Shown: positions 60,565 to 64,000 of the stretch, piece after piece
Numbering within the stretch: position 1 is the first letter of the stretch
Layout of the letters: the number at the start of each line of letters is the position of its first letter
Assembly: GCA_045636385.1 (NCBI GenBank)
Contig: JAZTXK010000078.1
Coordinates: forward strand, 62,001-126,000
Direction: 5' to 3'
From: CAG-390 sp045636385
GTDB lineage: Bacteria > Bacillota > Clostridia > Oscillospirales > CAG-272
Length of the DNA: 64,000 bases
The notes under the pieces: model-generated
Told to the model about the DNA's origin: nothing
What the model saw: the letters and a program-made list of their open reading frames with translations, nothing else
The model's database searches: none
Program-made: the position numbers and the translations under genes

Positions 60565-61602
60565 ATGGAAGGCGACAGTTTATTGTTGATCGGCTTATTT
60601 GTACTTTGCGTAATTTTCAGCGCATACTTTTCCGCTTCTGAGAGCGGCTTTGCACGAATGAACAAGATTCGTATGAAGAACCGCGCAGACGACGGAGATA
60701 AGAAGGCTAAAAGCGCTATGTACATCTCAAACAATCACGATAAAGCACTCACCGCAATTTTGATTGGTAACAATATCGTAAATATCGGTGCGGCTTCTAT
60801 CGGCACTTTGCTTATGACAAAATGGCTGACCGACATTGACCCAGACACCGTTACCGTTCTGACCACAGTCATCACTACCGTAATCGTTTTTGTTTTCGGC
60901 GAGATGATACCCAAAACCTTCGCAAACGACAAACCTGATACGATGGCTCGATTCAGCGCAGGAATTCTCCGCGCGATTATGACGATTCTCAAGCCTCTCG
61001 TATTCCTCTTCAATCTTATTTCAACCGCAGTTTCGAAGCTCTTTAAAGGCGAGGATATCCCCTCCATTTCGGAAGAAGACCTCATTGAGATCATCGAAAA
61101 AGCGGAAGAACAAGGTGTCGTTGACGAGGAACAATCCGACCTTCTCCTCTCTGTTCTTGATTTTCAGGATAAGACAGCAGCGGACGTAATGACCCCCAGA
61201 GAAAAGATCGACTCGGTTGACATTAATATGTCTGCCCGCGAGATCATCGAAATTCTTAAGAATACTTCTTTTTCCCGTATGCCCGTTACTAACGGAAGTA
61301 TGGATCACATCATCGGAATTATGTCTACCAGAACCTTCCTCAAAGAATATATGGCAAACAAAAATTTCGATCTTCGCTCAACCTTGAGCAAGCCCCATTA
61401 CGTCAGAACTACCGATGAGATACACGATCTCCTCGATAATATGCGTAACCACAAGAAATACATTGCGATCGTTCGCGACGAATCAAATAAAGTCCAAGGA
61501 CTTGTAACGATTGAGGACTTCCTTGAAGAACTCGTCGGCGAGATTTGGGATGAAGAAGACGATGCAAAGAAAAACCTCTCTGCTTCGGAGGTGACGAAAT
61601 GA
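60565..61602 (+). CDS. CNNM/CorC-like membrane protein with CBS domains (first of pair)
   Basis: 345-aa protein of the hemolysin III-unrelated HlyC/CorC family. A DUF21 domain with three to four transmembrane segments (about 5-150, including FSAYFSASESGFARM and FGEMIPKTFA) is followed by two CBS domains (about 190-330: ADVMTPREKIDSVD and VQGLVTIEDFLEELVGEIWDE). No C-terminal CorC_HlyC domain is present; the protein stops just after the second CBS domain. Relatives move Mg or other cations. AAGGAG is 15 bases before the ATG, but 8 before an in-frame ATT at 60559, which may be the real start. Confidence 0.88.
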   Translation: MEGDSLLLIGLFVLCVIFSAYFSASESGFARMNKIRMKNRADDGDKKAKSAMYISNNHDKALTAILIGNNIVNIGAASIGTLLMTKWLTDIDPDTVTVLTTVITTVIVFVFGEMIPKTFANDKPDTMARFSAGILRAIMTILKPLVFLFNLISTAVSKLFKGEDIPSISEEDLIEIIEKAEEQGVVDEEQSDLLLSVLDFQDKTAADVMTPREKIDSVDINMSAREIIEILKNTSFSRMPVTNGSMDHIIGIMSTRTFLKEYMANKNFDLRSTLSKPHYVRTTDEIHDLLDNMRNHKKYIAIVRDESNKVQGLVTIEDFLEELVGEIWDEEDDAKKNLSASEVTK

Positions 61603-62882
61603 TCGCAATATATACAATTATAATTTTCGTAATGCTCGTCCTCTCCGCTTGTTTTTCAGGCACGGAAGCAGCATTCAATTCGGTTAATACTATGCATCTT
61701 CGCCGAGAAGCGGAAGAAAAACCTTCTTCCTCGGCAAGCCTTGCGTACAAAATCAGCCAGAATTTCGCAGATACTCTTTGTACTATCCTTATAGGAAACA
61801 ACTTGGTTAACATTGCAGCTTCTGCTTGTGCAACTGCTGTTTTTATGCAGCTTTTAACAAGCGATGCTATGGCATCCGTTTTGTCCACCGCAGTATTAAC
61901 TATCATCGTTTTGATTTTCGGTGAGATTGTACCCAAGATTCTTGCTAAACAGCACGCAAACAAAATTTGTAAAATAGCAGCGTGGCCTATGCAGATTCTT
62001 ACTTACATTCTCTTCCCCCTCGTATTCATAGTAATGCTTATTATGAATCTTATACGCAAGATTTGGGGTAAAGAATCCGATGAAGAGCCCGAGATAACTG
62101 AGGATGAATTATCTTCAATTATAGATACTGTTGAAAAAGAAGGCGTAATTGATGAGGATCAGAGCGATCTGCTTCAGTCTTCGCTTGAATTCTCGGATAC
62201 AACAGTTGAAGAGATTATGACACCCAGAATTGATCTCGTTACTATTGATCTTGATGATGACGATGATGAGATCTTCGAGACGATCAGTGGGTCTACTTTC
62301 TCAAGATTACCCGTTTACCGCGACAGTATCGATGATATCATCGGTATTCTCCATCTTAACCTTTACTACAAGGAAGCGGTTGACAGTAAAAAAGTAGATA
62401 TTGAGTCTATGCTTCTCGATACTTGCTATATGCACAAGACTCTCAAGCTCCCCGCGGCGCTTAAGATGCTCCGCGAAAAGCAGGTCCATATGGCTATTGT
62501 TATTGACGAGTTCGGCGGAACACTCGGTGTAGTTACTATCGAAGATATCCTTGAAGAAATCGTTGGCGACATTTGGGACGAGTCTGATGAAATCGTTTCC
62601 GAAATGGTAGAAAAAGCTCCCAATGAGTATGAGATCCTCGGAGAAATGAGCATCGGAGATCTCTTCTACGAGCTCGACTTCCATCCCAAGGATTTTGAAT
62701 GTGAATATTCCACAGTGGGCGGATGGGCTATCCAAAGCCTTGAAGCAGAGCCTCACGTAGGCGACAAATTCACTTATGAGCACCTTGAGATCGAAGTTAC
62801 CGAAATGGAAGACGACATACTTGTAACAAAGCTTAAGGTTACCGTCGGCGAGATCAGTAACGACGAAGACGAAGAAGAATAA
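61599..62882 (+). CDS. CNNM/CorC-like membrane protein with CBS and CorC domains (second of pair)
   Basis: 427-aa paralogue of the preceding gene. DUF21 region with SACFSGTEAAFNSVN and FGEIVPKILAKQHA, then two CBS domains (EEIMTPRIDLVTID; MAIVIDEFGGTLGVVTIEDILEEIVGDIWDE), and a C-terminal CorC_HlyC domain (about 340-420: YSTVGGWAIQSL) that the first gene lacks. The ATG overlaps the previous stop (ATGA), so the two are translationally coupled and may form a heterodimer for cation transport. The acidic tail ends the protein. Confidence 0.9.
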   Translation: MIAIYTIIIFVMLVLSACFSGTEAAFNSVNTMHLRREAEEKPSSSASLAYKISQNFADTLCTILIGNNLVNIAASACATAVFMQLLTSDAMASVLSTAVLTIIVLIFGEIVPKILAKQHANKICKIAAWPMQILTYILFPLVFIVMLIMNLIRKIWGKESDEEPEITEDELSSIIDTVEKEGVIDEDQSDLLQSSLEFSDTTVEEIMTPRIDLVTIDLDDDDDEIFETISGSTFSRLPVYRDSIDDIIGILHLNLYYKEAVDSKKVDIESMLLDTCYMHKTLKLPAALKMLREKQVHMAIVIDEFGGTLGVVTIEDILEEIVGDIWDESDEIVSEMVEKAPNEYEILGEMSIGDLFYELDFHPKDFECEYSTVGGWAIQSLEAEPHVGDKFTYEHLEIEVTEMEDDILVTKLKVTVGEISNDEDEEE

Positions 62883-62890
62883 TTTTAAAA

Positions 62891-62919
62891 ACAGCCGTCG
62901 ACATTTTGCCGACGGCTGT
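62891..62919. terminator. Terminator between the CBS pair and the convergent 162-aa gene
   Basis: 10-bp stem (ACAGCCGTCG / CGACGGCTGT), 9-base loop. The minus-strand side runs into TTTTTAAAATT, a good terminator for the gene at 62922; the plus-strand tail is poorer. Confidence 0.82.
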
Positions 62920-62921
62920 TC

Positions 62922-63410
62922 TCATAATTCCAACGATTTTCTTCCCGATAGCTTCAGAAGCTCAACGACTCCGTTATTATATTTTGCATTACAAGGTGTA
63001 CCGTCGATATCGAGCACAACATTCTCTTTTCGTTCGCCCAGAAGCTTCGGCGGTATTATCATATCGTCGAAGAAAACTACCGAATCAATTTTATGTGATA
63101 ATAATTCCCAACCGGCTTCGAGTGTAACAGTTATCAGATATGAAAATATATGTTCGGATGAGTAAGTCTCCTTGATATCAAGCTTATAAACGTACTTGCC
63201 AAACTGAGCGCCCTTATTATAATCGTAAATATACTTTTCCTCTACCTTTTCATATAGAATCGAACAGGCAAATTTATAGCAGTTGGACGCGTATCTATTC
63301 AAATAATCGTACTTGGCGTCAGAGCCCTCCTCCGGAAAATCGATAATTATCGCGAGGATAATTTTACCGTCAAAGGCGCACATCGTGTAGCGTTTTCGAT
63401 TAAACTGCAT
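62922..63410 (-). CDS. Unrecognised 162-aa protein
   Basis: I do not recognise this protein. It starts MQFNRKRYTMCAFDGKIILAIIIDFP and has a beta-rich, charged character with no signal peptide or transmembrane helix. Notable segments are AKYDYLNRYASNCYKFA, AGWELLSHKIDSVVFFDDMI and VVLDIDGTPCNAKYNNG. No catalytic motif is obvious. It lies between two hairpins on a strand shared with the phosphoesterase downstream in position, so it may be the second gene of a phosphoesterase transcript or have its own start. No clear ribosome site was seen before the ATG at 63410. Confidence 0.6.
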   Translation of the reverse strand: MQFNRKRYTMCAFDGKIILAIIIDFPEEGSDAKYDYLNRYASNCYKFACSILYEKVEEKYIYDYNKGAQFGKYVYKLDIKETYSSEHIFSYLITVTLEAGWELLSHKIDSVVFFDDMIIPPKLLGERKENVVLDIDGTPCNAKYNNGVVELLKLSGRKSLEL

Positions 63411-63414
63411 AATA

Positions 63415-63464
63415 AATCTCCGCTATATCTTGATACAAAAATGTATTCAAGCATAGCGGAGATT
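63415..63464 (-). terminator. Long hairpin between the phosphoesterase and the 162-aa gene
   Basis: A 12-bp stem (AATCTCCGCTAT / ATAGCGGAGATT) encloses a further stem around CTTGA...TCAAG with a loop of A residues. It lies five bases after the phosphoesterase stop on the minus strand and ends just at the next gene's start codon. It may terminate or attenuate transcription; the following tail is only moderately T-rich. Confidence 0.6.
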
Positions 63465-63468
63465 ATGA

Positions 63469-64000
63469 TTAAAATTCTAACGTATCCTCGCCGTGGATAT
63501 CGCCGTTTGAATCGATGAATTTAACCTTGCAGTAATTCTTTTCAAATACGAGAGAGCCACATACGATGTTCTCTTCTCCCTTAAAGGGCTTAGAAGCGGT
63601 CACAACGTGACAGGGCTGTCCCTCTGCCTTTGATTCCTCAGTTTGCTTATAAATCGAGCAATTATGCACGTGACCGCAAAGCATCATATCGGGCTTCACG
63701 TTCTCGCTTAAAAGCTTGCACCAGTAAGCATACCTGTCCTCCTCAATATTGAAAGGCGGATTAAAATGTCTGTTAAAGGGTATATGAGAAATGACCATCT
63801 TGTATTTGACGTCCTCTGCATTATATTCCTTGTCGGCATCCTTGATCACGCTTTCGATATATTTAGTCTGTCGCTCACGGAAGTTTGCGCAGCAAATGGT
63901 ATGTCCGTATTCAGGATTGGTATCCGGCTTATCCTCGGCGCAGTCAAGAACCAGCGCCCAAATAGGGCCTACTTTGACCGAGAAATACGATCTGCCGTTG
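63469..64000 (-). CDS. Calcineurin-like metallophosphoesterase, partial (N-terminus beyond the window)
   Basis: 177 complete codons are visible, and the frame stays open to the window edge; an internal GTG at 63849 is not the start. The visible part has SVKVGPIWALVLDCAEDKPD (a strand preceding the metal sites), the conserved HIPFNRHF and LCGHVHNCSIY (GHxH), and a C-terminal beta extension ending SNGDIHGEDTLEF. It is similar to purple acid phosphatase-like phosphoesterases of Clostridia that act on exported or surface substrates. The missing N-terminus should hold the D-x-H and GNHD motifs. Substrate unknown. Confidence 0.85.
   Translation of the reverse strand, partial: NGRSYFSVKVGPIWALVLDCAEDKPDTNPEYGHTICCANFRERQTKYIESVIKDADKEYNAEDVKYKMVISHIPFNRHFNPPFNIEEDRYAYWCKLLSENVKPDMMLCGHVHNCSIYKQTEESKAEGQPCHVVTASKPFKGEENIVCGSLVFEKNYCKVKFIDSNGDIHGEDTLEF

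Overview
The window comes from a low-to-mid GC, spore-forming member of the Clostridia, most likely a gut or rumen anaerobe of the Oscillospirales/Ruminococcaceae type. Supporting genes are PolC-type DNA polymerase III, spoIIID, ymxH, a PdaA-like deacetylase, the MEP isoprenoid pathway (dxr, ispG), an ECF-transporter module, a T-box riboswitch and a ferredoxin-dependent 2-oxoacid oxidoreductase. No rRNA, tRNA, CRISPR array, prophage or insertion sequence was seen. Coding density is very high. The only stretch above 300 bases without a gene (45361-45747) is a promoter plus T-box leader.

Layout. 1-9.1 kb: thrC, a DUF1540 protein, a phosphoesterase, the protein quality-control set tig-clpP-clpX, a clostridial Cys-rich protein, spoIIID, and a TrmH methyltransferase followed by a DUF624 membrane protein. 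9.1-12.4 kb (minus): two overlapping CE4 deacetylases, then a lipoprotein with an endonuclease/exonuclease/phosphatase domain. 12.4-25.1 kb (minus): the translation and envelope block rpsB-tsf, then pyrH-frr-uppS-cdsA-dxr-rseP-ispG-polC. rpsB carries an in-frame TAG at codon 45. 25.1-37.2 kb (minus): ymxH, then a run of tightly packed genes read from ruvC through a methyltransferase, ecfA1-ecfA2-ecfT, truA, a DUF5711 protein, cvpA and a ClpE/ClpC-like unfoldase to a P-type-ATPase-shaped protein that has lost its catalytic motifs. 37.3-45.4 kb (plus): yfhO-like gene, ruvA, ruvB, an unknown membrane protein, a sorbitol-6-phosphate dehydrogenase-like SDR and an M23 peptidase-like protein.

45.4-52.4 kb (plus) is the most distinctive unit. 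A T-box whose specifier reads best as GUC (valine) precedes an HTH-cupin-acyl-CoA synthetase fusion, a P-loop ATPase, a four-subunit 2-oxoacid:ferredoxin oxidoreductase (VOR type) and a branched-chain aminotransferase. A T-box switches genes on when its tRNA is uncharged. Together these suggest that isobutyrate or related branched acids are activated, reductively carboxylated and transaminated to valine when valine runs short.

52.4-64 kb holds a GNAT acetyltransferase, a sulfatase, a heterodimeric ABC exporter, a GH4 alpha-galactosidase, a methyltransferase, two overlapping CBS-domain membrane proteins, an unrecognised protein and a phosphoesterase cut by the window edge.

Functions rest on motifs and remembered family knowledge. 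No database search was run, and promoter, terminator and leader calls are from reading the sequence by eye.
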